53,452 nt of DNA from an uncultured Pelagibacteraceae bacterium (lineage in GTDB: Bacteria > Pseudomonadota > Alphaproteobacteria > Pelagibacterales > Pelagibacteraceae): NCBI GenBank assembly GCA_902540595.1, contig CACBNI010000008.1, positions 1 through 53,452 on the forward strand. Direction: 5' to 3'. The position numbers were made by a program, and so were the translations under genes. This document shows positions 9,823 through 18,505 of the stretch, piece by piece. Numbering within the stretch: position 1 is the first letter of the stretch; the number at the start of each line of letters is the position of its first letter. The notes under the pieces are model-generated. The model made no database searches. It saw nothing but the letters and a program-made list of their open reading frames with translations, and was not told the DNA's origin.

Positions 9823-10157
9823 TGACTCAAATAATTAAATTAAGTGATAATGCTGCATCTAGAATTAAAAAGATTATGGCTGATGCAGAAAAAGATTCTC
9901 TTGGAGTACGTGTGTCAGTTAAATCTGGTGGCTGTGCTGGAATGTCTTACGTGATGGAATACACAAAAGAGATTAATCCAAATGATGAAATCATTGAAGA
10001 TAAGGGTGTTAAAGTATTTATAGATTCAGCAGCGATTATGTATCTTTTAGGAACTGAAATGGATTATAAGAAAGAGGAATTATCTTCAACTTTTGTTTTT
10101 AATAATCCTAATGAAACCGAGCGTTGTGGCTGCGGCGAGTCATTTAAAACATCATAG
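9822..10157 (+). CDS. sufA: A-type Fe-S carrier protein (SufA/IscA family)
   Basis: A 111-residue carrier that delivers clusters to target proteins. The three ligand cysteines are C38 (SGGCAGMSY), C102 and C104 (CGCGESF), the family signature. It closes the suf operon, starting on the last base of the sufT stop. Whether it is the SufA, IscA or ErpA type cannot be settled from the sequence alone; the name rests on operon position. Confidence 0.93.
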   Translation: MTQIIKLSDNAASRIKKIMADAEKDSLGVRVSVKSGGCAGMSYVMEYTKEINPNDEIIEDKGVKVFIDSAAIMYLLGTEMDYKKEELSSTFVFNNPNETERCGCGESFKTS

Positions 10158-10222
10158 GTCAATAATCCCATTTTGAGCATACCAGATTTGCATTATTTGC
10201 ATATCTACTGTAAAGCTAAACA

Positions 10223-10393
10223 ATGAATACATTTGAATTTAAAAATCTTGTTAAAAACTTTAAAAACTCTTTAAAAGAGAGATCTTTTTTTAAAGACCTT
10301 AGAAAAGAAGTAGACACTGGTGCCAACGGTACACAGGACTACGTTGTTAAAAAAGGTATTAACAAAGATACAATAGCTACAACTAAGCAGTAA
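10223..10393 (+). CDS. Small hypothetical protein, 56 residues
   Basis: A short open frame between sufA and convergent glnA, starting MNTFEFKNLVKNFKNSLKE and ending in IATTKQ at a TAA. It is lysine-rich, has no membrane segment or cysteine, and contains a distinctive middle part DTGANGTQDYVVKKGI. Codon choice resembles the neighbours, and the frame fills most of an otherwise empty 243-base gap, which argues for a real gene. I do not recognise the family. It could be the last gene of the suf transcript or have its own promoter in the 65 bases upstream. Confidence 0.5.
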   Translation: MNTFEFKNLVKNFKNSLKERSFFKDLRKEVDTGANGTQDYVVKKGINKDTIATTKQ

Positions 10394-10400
10394 TTAATTA

Positions 10401-11807
10401 TTAGCTACTGTAGTACATCTCGAACTCAACCGGGTGAGGTGCATGCTCAAATTTATGAATTTCCTCAAACTTTAGAGCTATGTAAGCATCAATTTGATCG
10501 TCTGTAAACACACCACCTTGAGTTAAGAATTCTCTATCTTTATCTAAACTTTCCATTGCTTCTCTCAAAGATCCACAAACGGTTGGGATAGCTTTAACTT
10601 CCTCTGGTGGTAATTCATAAAGATCTTTATCAAAAGACTCACCTGGGTGAATTTTATTTTTAATACCATCAATTCCAGCCATAAGCATTGCAGCAAATGT
10701 TAAATATGGATTACCGGATGCATCTGGGAACCTAATTTCACATCTTGCCCCTTTTTTACTTAAGGTAATAGGAATTCTACATGAAGCTGATCTATTTCTT
10801 GCAGAGTATGCAAGTAATACTGGAGCCTCAAAACCTGGAATTAATCTTTTATAACTATTCGTAGTAGAGTTAGCAAAAGCATTAATAGCTTTTGCATGTT
10901 TTAAAATTCCACCAATATAATGCAACGCAGTTTCAGATAATCCTGCATAAGCCTCTCCAGAAAAAACTGGTGTATCACCTTTCCAAATTGATTGGTGAAT
11001 ATGCATACCAGAACCATTATCTCCTGCTACAGGTTTGGGCATAAAAGTTGCAGTCTTGCCAAACGAGTGAGTTACCATTTGAACAACATATTTATATAAC
11101 TGAACATTATCAGCCTGATTCACTAAAGTTCCAAAATACATTCCAAGCTCGTGCTGACTTGGAGCAACCTCATGGTGATGTTTTTCAACTTTAATTCCTA
11201 CTTCTTTTAAATTTTTTAAATATTCACCACGCATATCCTGTTCACTATCAACTGGTGGCACTGGGAAGTATCCACCCTTGATTGGAGGTCTGTGTCCCAT
11301 GTTTCCACTTTCATATTCTTTTCCTGAATTATATGGACCTTCTTTGCTATCAATTTTAAATCCACATTCATTCATATCATTTTTGATTCTTACATCATCA
11401 AAAACAAAAAATTCTGGTTCTGGACCGAAAAATGCTTTATCACCAATACCAGACGACTTTAAATATTCTTCAGCTTTTTTAGCCACACCCCTTGGATCTC
11501 TTTCGTAAGGATCTTTTTTAATTGCATCTAAAATATCACAAAACAAAACTGCAGTATTATGAGAAGTAAAAGGATCCATAAACATTCTAGAAGTATCTGG
11601 TTTTAAAATCATGTCTGATTCATTAATTGCTTTCCAACCAGCGATAGACGATCCATCAAAAAAGACACCGTCATTAAGCATGTCTGCGTCAACAACAGTT
11701 GAGTCCATTGTTAAATGTTGAAGTTTTCCCCTTGGATCAGTAAATCTTAAATCTACGAATTCAGCTTCTTTTTCTTTGATAAATTTCAAAACGTTTTCTG
11801 CACTCAT
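10401..11807 (-). CDS. glnA: Glutamine synthetase type I
   Basis: Makes glutamine from glutamate, ammonia and ATP; the central ammonium assimilation enzyme. The 468-residue length and motifs fit [12 protein letters not shown] near 50, the glutamate/metal block [29 protein letters not shown] and [10 protein letters not shown]397 in [11 protein letters not shown] is the expected adenylylation site, so the enzyme is likely of the regulated GSI-beta type. A strong AGGAG ribosome binding site lies just upstream. No glnB gene is adjacent, unlike the glnBA operons of many alphaproteobacteria. Confidence 0.98.
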   Translation of the reverse strand: MSAENVLKFIKEKEAEFVDLRFTDPRGKLQHLTMDSTVVDADMLNDGVFFDGSSIAGWKAINESDMILKPDTSRMFMDPFTSHNTAVLFCDILDAIKKDPYERDPRGVAKKAEEYLKSSGIGDKAFFGPEPEFFVFDDVRIKNDMNECGFKIDSKEGPYNSGKEYESGNMGHRPPIKGGYFPVPPVDSEQDMRGEYLKNLKEVGIKVEKHHHEVAPSQHELGMYFGTLVNQADNVQLYKYVVQMVTHSFGKTATFMPKPVAGDNGSGMHIHQSIWKGDTPVFSGEAYAGLSETALHYIGGILKHAKAINAFANSTTNSYKRLIPGFEAPVLLAYSARNRSASCRIPITLSKKGARCEIRFPDASGNPYLTFAAMLMAGIDGIKNKIHPGESFDKDLYELPPEEVKAIPTVCGSLREAMESLDKDREFLTQGGVFTDDQIDAYIALKFEEIHKFEHAPHPVEFEMYYSS

Positions 11808-11881
11808 TATGTCTCCTATGTAATTTCAGAGCATTAATTAGCAAATAAACTCTTATAAATATTGCTTATTTAATAAATAAC

Positions 11882-11904
11882 ACTTATGCAATTTTCACAT
11901 AAGT
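11882..11904. promoter_or_regulatory. Inverted repeat upstream of glnA (candidate operator)
   Basis: Perfect 7-base arms ACTTATG (11882-11888) and CATAAGT (11898-11904) separated by 9 bases. It lies about 75-97 bases before the glnA start and 41-63 bases before ybaK, in the only space between these divergent genes. A nitrogen-regulator site such as NtrC/NtrX is a possibility; nothing in the sequence identifies the protein. Confidence 0.35.
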
Positions 11905-11944
11905 AGTGTATTTAATCAATATTATTAATCATACGAGTAAATAA

Positions 11945-12427
11945 GTGAATTCCATTTTAGATAAAGAACCAGTTAAAAGAGCAGAGAAAATTCTTAAAGA
12001 CTTTAATCCAGATATTAATGTTGTTATTTTAGAACAAACAGCAAGAACTGCAAATGATGCTGCTACAGCCTTAGGTTGCAATGTTGGTGCAATTGTAAAA
12101 AGCTTACTTTTTAAATTAGGTGATAAATTTTGTCTTTGCTTAGTATCGGGAGACAAAAGATGCTCTTTAAATAAATTAAAAAAAAAATTAAGCGAAAAAG
12201 ATGTGTCAATGGCAAGTCCCGAGGAGGTTAAGCAAATTACTGGTTATACAATAGGTGGTGTATCCCCAATAGGTCATTTAGTGAATACAAAAGTATATAT
12301 GGATAAATATTTAGAAAGATTTTCAAAAGTCTTTGCTGCAGCAGGACATCCAAACGCAGTTTTTGGAATTACTTTTATTGAATTAAAAAAATTAACTAAT
12401 TCAGAAGTTGATGATTTAACAGAATGA
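11945..12427 (+). CDS. YbaK/EbsC-family aminoacyl-tRNA editing protein
   Basis: A 160-residue free-standing editing-domain protein of the YbaK/ProXp group, which hydrolyses mischarged tRNAs such as Cys-tRNA-Pro or Ala-tRNA-Pro. Diagnostic parts are NDAATALGCNVGAIVKSLLFK, the LVSGDKR motif and the C-terminal AAGHPNAVFG. The start is a GTG at 11945 with no upstream in-frame alternative. Its 3' end overlaps the following exporter gene by 4 bases (ATGA). The specific tRNA substrate cannot be assigned. Confidence 0.9.
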   Translation: MNSILDKEPVKRAEKILKDFNPDINVVILEQTARTANDAATALGCNVGAIVKSLLFKLGDKFCLCLVSGDKRCSLNKLKKKLSEKDVSMASPEEVKQITGYTIGGVSPIGHLVNTKVYMDKYLERFSKVFAAAGHPNAVFGITFIELKKLTNSEVDDLTE

Positions 12428-13308
12428 GGCAACCAAAATTAATAGATTATGCTTTATTAACCATATTGTCTTTAATATGGGCGTCTGCATTTTTTAATAT
12501 AAAAATTGCAACATATTCATTTGGTCCAGTTACTATTGCTTTCCTACGAGTATTTTTTGGAGCAATTCCAGTTCTAGTTCTTTGCTACTATAAAAAAATA
12601 AAAATTGAGGCTTTTTCTAAAGACTGGCATTGGTTCGCTATGATTGGGTTTATAAACTTAGTTGCACCATTCTTCTTAATTGCTTATGGAGTAAAGTCTG
12701 TTCAAAGTAACTTAGCTGCAATCTTAATGTCAACAACACCACTGAGTTCGACAATACTAGGTCATTTTTATACAAAAAATGAAAAATTTAATTTAGTCAA
12801 AACATTTGGAATTTTAATTGGTTTTTCAGGAATAATTTTTTTATTTTCAGATAATCTTTTAATTGATCAAAATAATTTTACTTCAGCTTTGTTAATTTTG
12901 TTAGGTTCAACATGTTATGTTATCGGTGGTGTATTAACTTTAAAAATTAGTAAGAAAAAAAATGAAAATGTGACAGGTTCGATATTAATCTGGGCAACAA
13001 TTATTTTAATACCATTGGTATCGTTTATTGAACAGCCATGGCAGGTAGTTCCAAGGACTGATTCATTAATTTCAGTGATTTATTTAGGAATTGTACCTAC
13101 AGGATTAGCATGGTTATTAAGATTTCGAATTTTAACTCGTAATGGTCTTATATTTCAATCACAAGTATCTTATTTAATTCCTATATTTGGTACAATATTA
13201 GGTTTTATTTTTTTAGATGAATTAATTACCATTAAGGTTTTAATATCATTAATAGCTGTCTGTATCGGAGTATATTTTGTTAAAAGAGCAGATAATAATT
13301 TATTTTAA
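12424..13308 (+). CDS. EamA-family drug/metabolite transporter
   Basis: A 294-residue inner-membrane protein of the DMT superfamily with two EamA repeats and about ten predicted hydrophobic segments. Typical features are the N-terminal LLTILSLIWASAFFNIK with ITYSFGPVT-like context, and LAWLLRFRILTRNG plus IPIFGTILGFIFLDE in the second repeat. Members usually export amino acids or metabolites; the substrate is unknown. It overlaps the YbaK gene by 4 bases and the convergent methyltransferase gene by 9 bases. Confidence 0.9.
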   Translation: MRQPKLIDYALLTILSLIWASAFFNIKIATYSFGPVTIAFLRVFFGAIPVLVLCYYKKIKIEAFSKDWHWFAMIGFINLVAPFFLIAYGVKSVQSNLAAILMSTTPLSSTILGHFYTKNEKFNLVKTFGILIGFSGIIFLFSDNLLIDQNNFTSALLILLGSTCYVIGGVLTLKISKKKNENVTGSILIWATIILIPLVSFIEQPWQVVPRTDSLISVIYLGIVPTGLAWLLRFRILTRNGLIFQSQVSYLIPIFGTILGFIFLDELITIKVLISLIAVCIGVYFVKRADNNLF

Positions 13309-14217
13309 TTTTGATAAAGCCTTTATGTGATCAGGTGTTGTTTCACAACAACCACCTATGATTGTGGCACCTTTTACAACCTGTCTTTTTGAAAATTCAT
13401 AAAATAATTCTCCAGACACATCAGTTCTTTTACCTAATGAAATATTTGGATTTGTTCCAATTTCGTCTGGTTTTGCTGTATTAAATGTTTGAACAGGTGT
13501 TGGTTCATCAACTTTCCATAAATTTGCTTTAAATCCAAATGGAATATTTAGTTCTTTAATTTCAGATGCACTATTCTCAGCAATTTCAGGCGATACACAT
13601 GCACTAATTAAACCAATCCAATTGTTATTTTTATATTTTTGAAAAATACTTGTAATAGTTTCACCTGAAGGTAGTAAGTTATTTTTTTTTAAATGTATTC
13701 CCAGCAAAATCGGTTTATTCAATTTTAAAGCAACATTGGAACCAATAGCAATTTCTCTTCCACTTGAAACTACATCTAAATAAAGAAAGTCAACGAACGG
13801 AGCTATAATTTTTGCTTGTTCGTAAAAATCTTTCTCTATTTCATTAGTATTTCTTTTGTCTTCGACGTAAGTATCTTTTTGAGAAGGTAAACTTCCAGCG
13901 ATAAGAACATTTCTTTTTGAAATTTCTTTTGCTTGTAGTGATAGTATACATGCCTGCTCATTTATATAATGAAAATGTTCTTCTACGTTATTTTCAATTA
14001 ATCTTATTTTTCTTCCAACAAAAGTGTTAGTGACTATTACTTCTGCACCCGCATAAATGAATGACAAATGAGCATCAATAACTAGGTTATGAAATTTTTT
14101 CTCTAAAATTGCACTAGCAGACCACAGTGTTCCTTTTGAAACCAAACCTCTTGATAGTAATTCTTGGCCCATTCCTCCATCAAGAATTCTTACTTTTTTA
14201 AAAAAATTTTTATCCAT
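13300..14217 (-). CDS. Homocysteine S-methyltransferase family protein
   Basis: A 305-residue TIM-barrel methyltransferase. It opens with LDGGMGQELLSRG and carries the zinc-binding cysteines C207 (ISACVSPE) and C290-C291 (GGCCETTPDHI), the hallmark of enzymes that activate homocysteine thiol. There is no cobalamin or folate domain, so the methyl donor is probably small, such as S-methylmethionine, betaine or a dimethylsulfonium compound. Which donor is used cannot be told from sequence. It is followed on the same strand by nothing close; the TauE-type gene lies upstream with a 25-base gap. Confidence 0.88.
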   Translation of the reverse strand: MDKNFFKKVRILDGGMGQELLSRGLVSKGTLWSASAILEKKFHNLVIDAHLSFIYAGAEVIVTNTFVGRKIRLIENNVEEHFHYINEQACILSLQAKEISKRNVLIAGSLPSQKDTYVEDKRNTNEIEKDFYEQAKIIAPFVDFLYLDVVSSGREIAIGSNVALKLNKPILLGIHLKKNNLLPSGETITSIFQKYKNNNWIGLISACVSPEIAENSASEIKELNIPFGFKANLWKVDEPTPVQTFNTAKPDEIGTNPNISLGKRTDVSGELFYEFSKRQVVKGATIIGGCCETTPDHIKALSKLK

Positions 14218-14242
14218 TATATTTTTTAAATAATTTATTAAT

Positions 14243-14989
14243 TTAAGTTATAATTCTTATACCCATTCTTACAGCAACAAAAATAACTAATAAGGATGTC
14301 ATAAAAGCTAGAACTTTATTAGATAGAAATTTAATATTTAAAAAATTTCCTATTTGTCCACCGATGAGAACTGACAAAAACAATGGCCAATAGTTTAAAA
14401 ATTCAGATAGAACAATATCTTTAGTTAATTGTCCTCCTACACCAAAAATTGAATTAACTAAAATAAATATAGATGCAGAACTGGTAATATTTTTTGGGTA
14501 ACCTGCTTTTAATAAAAATAAAAGTGGGCTCAAAAATATACCCCCTCCAATTCCCACTAAACCAGAAAAAAATCCAATTATAGAACCAATTAAAATGGAA
14601 ATAAATTTTGAAACTTGATTAATTTTAATATTTTTTTGATTATAGGATCTACTCTCAACTAATAAAAAAAAACCTGCAATAATAAGAATTATAAATAATA
14701 TTATTTCAAACAAATCTTTATCTATGGAAAGCGATGCCCCAAAAAAAGCAAATGGAACTGATCCCACAAGATAGGGTAAAACTAATTTTATATTTATGTT
14801 TCCTGCTCTAATAAAATTTATTGAATTTCCAGAAACTACAATAATGTTACAAAATAAGGCTATTATTGGAAATATATAATATGGAATATCCCAAATTAAC
14901 ATCAAAGCTAAATAAGTTGATCCACCTCCAAAACCTACACTCGAATATAAAATTGCTGTTATAAAAAAAAATATCGTTAATATAGTCAT
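14243..14989 (-). CDS. TauE/SafE-family permease (DUF81)
   Basis: A 248-residue membrane protein with about eight hydrophobic segments and two copies of the family glycine motif: SSVGFGGGSTYLA near the N-terminus and GLVGIGGGIFLSP in the middle. TauE/SafE proteins move sulfite, sulfoacetate, sulfonates or other anions. I chose the ATG at 14989 rather than the in-frame ATG at 15073, because the 28 extra residues would run into divergent moaB and lack family similarity. Its placement between a sulfur-methyltransferase and moaB hints at sulfur or oxyanion transport, but the substrate is unproven. Confidence 0.85.
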   Translation of the reverse strand: MTILTIFFFITAILYSSVGFGGGSTYLALMLIWDIPYYIFPIIALFCNIIVVSGNSINFIRAGNINIKLVLPYLVGSVPFAFFGASLSIDKDLFEIILFIILIIAGFFLLVESRSYNQKNIKINQVSKFISILIGSIIGFFSGLVGIGGGIFLSPLLFLLKAGYPKNITSSASIFILVNSIFGVGGQLTKDIVLSEFLNYWPLFLSVLIGGQIGNFLNIKFLSNKVLAFMTSLLVIFVAVRMGIRIIT

Positions 14990-15003
14990 ATTAATAACTT
15001 TAT

Positions 15004-15504
15004 ATGATAGTAAATATTGCTCTATTAACTGTAACAGATACCAGAACTTTTGATAATGATAAATCAGGAGCAATTCTGGTTAAAAAAATAGAACAATCTA
15101 ATCATAAATTAATTGATAGAAAAATTTGCAAAGACAATAAAAATGAAATTGTTTTGATACTTAAAGAATGGACTAATCAAAAAGAAATCGACGTTATTAT
15201 TACTACAGGTGGAACAGGTTTAACTGGAAGAGATATTACACCTGAAGCAGTTGATGAAATTGCAGACAAGCATATACCTGGATTCGGGGAGGTATTTAGA
15301 ACTTTAAGTTTAAAAACGGTAGGAACATCATCTATCCAATCAAGAGCTTGTGCTGCTTTAGCAAATGGCAAATATATTTTCGCTTTACCTGGTTCTTCTG
15401 GAGGTGTAACTGATGCTTGGGAAGGAATTTTAAAATATCAACTTGATATAAATCACAAACCATGTAATTTTGTTGAATTATTTCCAAGACTTAAAGAAAA
15501 ATAA
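15004..15504 (+). CDS. moaB: Molybdenum cofactor biosynthesis protein MoaB/Mog
   Basis: Adenylates molybdopterin ahead of metal insertion. The 166-residue protein has the TTGGTGLTGRD motif at 67-77, the RTLSLKTVGTSSIQSRA segment and LPGSSGGVTDAWEGIL, all typical of the MoaB/MogA fold. It sits divergent from the permease gene and tail-to-tail against the DUF1244 gene that ends the moa-msr operon, with no spacer. MoeA, its usual partner for molybdenum insertion, is not in the window. Confidence 0.92.
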   Translation: MIVNIALLTVTDTRTFDNDKSGAILVKKIEQSNHKLIDRKICKDNKNEIVLILKEWTNQKEIDVIITTGGTGLTGRDITPEAVDEIADKHIPGFGEVFRTLSLKTVGTSSIQSRACAALANGKYIFALPGSSGGVTDAWEGILKYQLDINHKPCNFVELFPRLKEK

Positions 15505-15750
15505 TTACTTTTGAAATTTTTCTTTCCACTCAGAATAAGGCATACCGTATATGTGCTTTCTTGCATCTGGATCAGAAATTTCAATACCTTTTTTTTCAGC
15601 CTCTTCTCTAAACCATCTAGACAGACAATTCCTACAAAATCCTGCTAAATTCATAAGATCAATATTTTGAACATCTTTTCTCTCATTCAAATGATTAATC
15701 AATCTATCTAAAGTTGCAGATTGAATTTGTTTTTTTTCATCTTCATCCAT
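15505..15750 (-). CDS. DUF1244 domain protein
   Basis: An 81-residue conserved protein of unknown function. The family block DVQNIDLMNLAGFCRNCLSR is present with C39 and C42, followed by YGMPYSEWKEKFQ at the C-terminus. The CxxC pair suggests metal binding or redox activity, which is inference. I prefer the ATG at 15750, preceded by GAGG at good spacing, over the longer in-frame start at 15798 that would run far into msrQ; the chosen start overlaps msrQ by 8 bases. It is the last gene of the moa-msr operon. Confidence 0.85.
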   Translation of the reverse strand: MDEDEKKQIQSATLDRLINHLNERKDVQNIDLMNLAGFCRNCLSRWFREEAEKKGIEISDPDARKHIYGMPYSEWKEKFQK

Positions 15751-16327
15751 ATTTAACCTCTTTTTTTTTAATTTTAATTCTAAAAAGTAACAAAACAACT
15801 ATAATTATGAAGTATATTAATGGCTTAAAAAAAATTGTTTTTGACAACCAAATATAATGTAGTGAACCAAATATTGCGACAGCATAAATTAATCTATGAA
15901 GTTTTTTCCAATTATTTTTAAGTAATTTCATCATTTTTTTTGATGATGTAATAGCCAAAGGAACAAGCAACAGCCATGCTGCAAATCCTATAAAAACATA
16001 CCTTTTTTTTACAACGTCATCCATTATTGGTTGCCAATTAAATCTATAATCTAATCCCACATATGTTAGCAAATGAAGTGTTGCATAAAAGAAAACAAAT
16101 AAGCCCAACATCCTTCTAAAATTTATCCAAATTGACATATTTGTAATTTTTTTAAGAGGGCTCATGCTTAAAGTTAAACAAATAAATATCAATGTCCATT
16201 CTCCTGTAAAATGAGTAATTTCTTTGACAGGTTCAGGACCCAATTTATTAAAACCAGTTTTATAAAAAATAAATATGAAAGGTATTGTGCTTAGAAAAAA
16301 AATACTTGGCTTAAAATATTTTTTCAT
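15743..16327 (-). CDS. msrQ: MsrQ, haem-binding membrane subunit of methionine sulfoxide reductase
   Basis: A 194-residue inner-membrane protein with about six hydrophobic segments, passing electrons from the respiratory chain or flavin reductase to MsrP. The ferric-reductase-like domain shows likely haem histidines in THFTGEW, ATLHLLTYV, KKLHRLIY and SLHYIWL. It shares its first base with the end of msrP, so the two are translationally coupled. The YedYZ/MsrPQ pairing strongly supports the call. Confidence 0.93.
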   Translation of the reverse strand: MKKYFKPSIFFLSTIPFIFIFYKTGFNKLGPEPVKEITHFTGEWTLIFICLTLSMSPLKKITNMSIWINFRRMLGLFVFFYATLHLLTYVGLDYRFNWQPIMDDVVKKRYVFIGFAAWLLLVPLAITSSKKMMKLLKNNWKKLHRLIYAVAIFGSLHYIWLSKTIFFKPLIYFIIIVVLLLFRIKIKKKEVKYG

Positions 16328-17232
16328 TAAAAATTTTTCTTTAAATCCATTCCAGTATATAAATTAGCCACTTCCTCTCCATAACCATTAAACATTAAGG
16401 TTTTCACTCTTGGAGCCCAAATTCCTTCACCAATAATTCTTTCTGTTGCTTGTGACCATCTTGGATGGTTTACGTTTGGATTAACATTTGAATAAAAACC
16501 ATATTCTCTTGGAGAAGCCCACATCCACGATGACATAGGCATTTTTTCTACAAATTTAATTTTTACAATTGCCTTCGCACTTTTAAAACCATATTTCCAA
16601 GGGATAAATATCCTTAATGGTGCTCCATTTTGATTGGGTAATTTTTTCCCATATAATCCTGTGACAACAGTTGTCAAAGGATGCATAGCTTCGTCAATTC
16701 TCAAACCCTCTTTATAAGGCCAATTTAACACTGGATATTTTTGGCCCTTCATTTGCTCAGGGTCATAAACACTTTCAAATTCAACAAACTTTGCTTTGCT
16801 AGTAGGCTTAACTTTTGATAGCAAGTCGCTTAATGAGAAACCAAGCCAAGGTATAACCATTGACCAACCTTCGACACATCTTAAACGGTAAATCCTTTCT
16901 TCAGATAAAAATGTTTCAGAAATTTCTTCCATAGATAATTTAATAGGTTTATCAATCTCACCTTCTATACTAATTTCCCAAGGTGTAGTTTTGAACGTTT
17001 GAGAATTTTTGTATGGATCTCCTTTAGATGTCCCAAATTCGTAATAATTATTATAAGTTGTGATATCTTTATAGCTAGTTAACTCATTCCTGTCTTTTGC
17101 AAAGCCATTATTTATTAATGGGATTGAGGAAAATGCTAATGTGCTAGCACCAAAACCCAATCTTTTTAAAAACGATCTCCTATTTTTATAAACACTTTCT
17201 GGAGTAATTTTAGAATATTTAATTGTTTTCAT
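16327..17232 (-). CDS. msrP: MsrP, periplasmic molybdopterin methionine sulfoxide reductase
   Basis: Repairs oxidised methionines in periplasmic proteins. The 301-residue precursor has a Tat signal with NRRSFLKRLGFG at residues 18-28. C119 in YRLRCVEGWSM is the molybdenum ligand, and VIPWLGFSLSDLL and the C-terminal WMWASPREYGFY block are family features. MsrP uses the simple molybdopterin form of the cofactor without an added nucleotide. The 5' end overlaps moaE by 14 bases, so cofactor synthesis and enzyme are in one transcript. Confidence 0.95.
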   Translation of the reverse strand: MKTIKYSKITPESVYKNRRSFLKRLGFGASTLAFSSIPLINNGFAKDRNELTSYKDITTYNNYYEFGTSKGDPYKNSQTFKTTPWEISIEGEIDKPIKLSMEEISETFLSEERIYRLRCVEGWSMVIPWLGFSLSDLLSKVKPTSKAKFVEFESVYDPEQMKGQKYPVLNWPYKEGLRIDEAMHPLTTVVTGLYGKKLPNQNGAPLRIFIPWKYGFKSAKAIVKIKFVEKMPMSSWMWASPREYGFYSNVNPNVNHPRWSQATERIIGEGIWAPRVKTLMFNGYGEEVANLYTGMDLKKNF

Positions 17233-17671
17233 GAACTAAAGGGTTTCCTTTTAACCAATCACTTTCTTCATTATGATAATGTTCTTTTTTCCATATCGGT
17301 GACCTTTTTTTAATTTCTTCAATAATATATCTAGATAAAATATAAGCTTCATCACGGTGTTTACAGGCTACTGCTATAATAATACTAATTTCTCCCAGAT
17401 CTAAATAACCTTTAGCATGATCTATAAACACAGCTTTATTTAAAATTTTTAATTTCTCTGATGCCTCTCTATATATCTCATCAAAACTTTTAATTACTAG
17501 TGCATCATGCGTATCGTAGGTTATTCCTTTAACAAGTTTGTTATTATTGTTCTTCCTAACAGTTCCTGAGAAAATAATTGATGCACCAAAATCAGATGAA
17601 GAAATAAATTTTTCTGCATCTTGTATGATTAACTTTCGTATTTTACTGTCTAATATTCTTGCTTGAAACAT
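17219..17671 (-). CDS. moaE: Molybdopterin synthase large subunit MoaE
   Basis: Catalytic subunit that, with thiocarboxylated MoaD, converts cyclic pyranopterin monophosphate to molybdopterin. The 150-residue protein has the FSGTVRKNNNN loop, YDTHDALV, a KHRDEAY motif and SPIWKKEHY with the catalytic lysines. The start overlaps the moaD stop by one base and the 3' end overlaps msrP by 14 bases. Confidence 0.95.
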   Translation of the reverse strand: MFQARILDSKIRKLIIQDAEKFISSSDFGASIIFSGTVRKNNNNKLVKGITYDTHDALVIKSFDEIYREASEKLKILNKAVFIDHAKGYLDLGEISIIIAVACKHRDEAYILSRYIIEEIKKRSPIWKKEHYHNEESDWLKGNPLVHENN

Positions 17672-17940
17672 TATCCTCCACCAATTGGTGGTATGATAGC
17701 AATTTTTTCATTATTTGTTATTTTATAATTGTCGCTTATAATAATATTTTCTTTAGAGCTAAAAGCTGAAGAATTAATAATTCTAATATAGTTTTCATTA
17801 TTACCAAAATTTTTTTTAATATATTCAATCATTTTAGCTCTTATGTCTTTTAATGAGGAATTATTCTCTATATTTAATTCTAAAATATTTTGTTTACTAA
17901 AGTCTCTAGCAGCACCGAATAACTCTATTTTAATGTTCAT
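17671..17940 (-). CDS. moaD: Molybdopterin synthase sulfur carrier MoaD
   Basis: A small 89-residue ubiquitin-fold protein beginning MNIKIELFGAARDFSKQN and ending in IPPIGGG. The C-terminal Gly-Gly is the site that is adenylated and thiocarboxylated before sulfur transfer to MoaE. No MoeB activating enzyme is in the window; a ThiF/MoeB homologue elsewhere would be needed. It lies 10 bases after moaC and overlaps moaE by one base. Confidence 0.93.
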   Translation of the reverse strand: MNIKIELFGAARDFSKQNILELNIENNSSLKDIRAKMIEYIKKNFGNNENYIRIINSSAFSSKENIIISDNYKITNNEKIAIIPPIGGG

Positions 17941-17950
17941 CTATTTTTAA

Positions 17951-18505
17951 TTAAAAGAAATCTTTAAGAAAGCTGGGTAAACCGCCTGGATTTTTCCATA
18001 AACCGTTTTTTCCTCCCTCTTTTATTAGTAGCTTTATATTGCCTATAGTTAGGTGAGGATTAATGATTTTGCTTAAATCGTATATGGTGATTAAAGCACT
18101 ATTTACTCCCATAATAGCCTCCATTTCTACTCCGGTTTTTGAAACTGCTGAGACTACACAAAATACTTCAATAGAATTATCATCTTCATGCATTACTAAT
18201 TTTGTTGCTGTATGATCAATTGGTAAAGGATGACATAATGGGATAATTTCACTAGTTTTTTTAACACCCAATATCGCAGAAACCTCTGCTAGGGATAAAG
18301 GATCTCCTTTCGGCATTTTTTTATTTTTAATGAGATCAAAAACCTCTTTACCAACAAAAATCTGTCCAGAGGCTAATGCTCTTCTAAAAGTATCCTTCTT
18401 TGAGGACACGTTTATCATATTAAAAGAATTTCTTTTAAATATTTCTTCTGCCCAATCTTTTAAGGCATCGTTATTTATGACTTTAAAATTTTTCACATTA
18501 ACCAC
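17951..18505 (-). CDS. moaC: Cyclic pyranopterin monophosphate synthase MoaC
   Basis: Completes the first stage of molybdenum cofactor synthesis with MoaA. The conserved MoaC part begins at about residue 30 (MINVSSKKDTFRRALASGQI) and contains IIPLCHPLPIDH and SKTGVEMEAIMGVN with catalytic residues. At 184 residues it is longer than the usual ~160 because of about 29 extra N-terminal residues; an internal start at the second methionine is possible, but the annotated ATG overlaps moaA by 8 bases, which fits operon coupling. Confidence 0.95.
   Translation of the reverse strand: MVNVKNFKVINNDALKDWAEEIFKRNSFNMINVSSKKDTFRRALASGQIFVGKEVFDLIKNKKMPKGDPLSLAEVSAILGVKKTSEIIPLCHPLPIDHTATKLVMHEDDNSIEVFCVVSAVSKTGVEMEAIMGVNSALITIYDLSKIINPHLTIGNIKLLIKEGGKNGLWKNPGGLPSFLKDFF

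Noticed and set aside
14990..15073. Longer in-frame start for the TauE-type gene at 15073
   Set aside because: The extra 28 residues overlap divergent moaB, are rich in Tyr/Leu without family similarity, and the ATG at 14989 begins exactly at the first membrane segment.
15751..15798. Longer in-frame start for the DUF1244 gene
   Set aside because: The 16 extra residues lie fully inside msrQ coding sequence, and the internal ATG at 15750 has a GAGG ribosome site.
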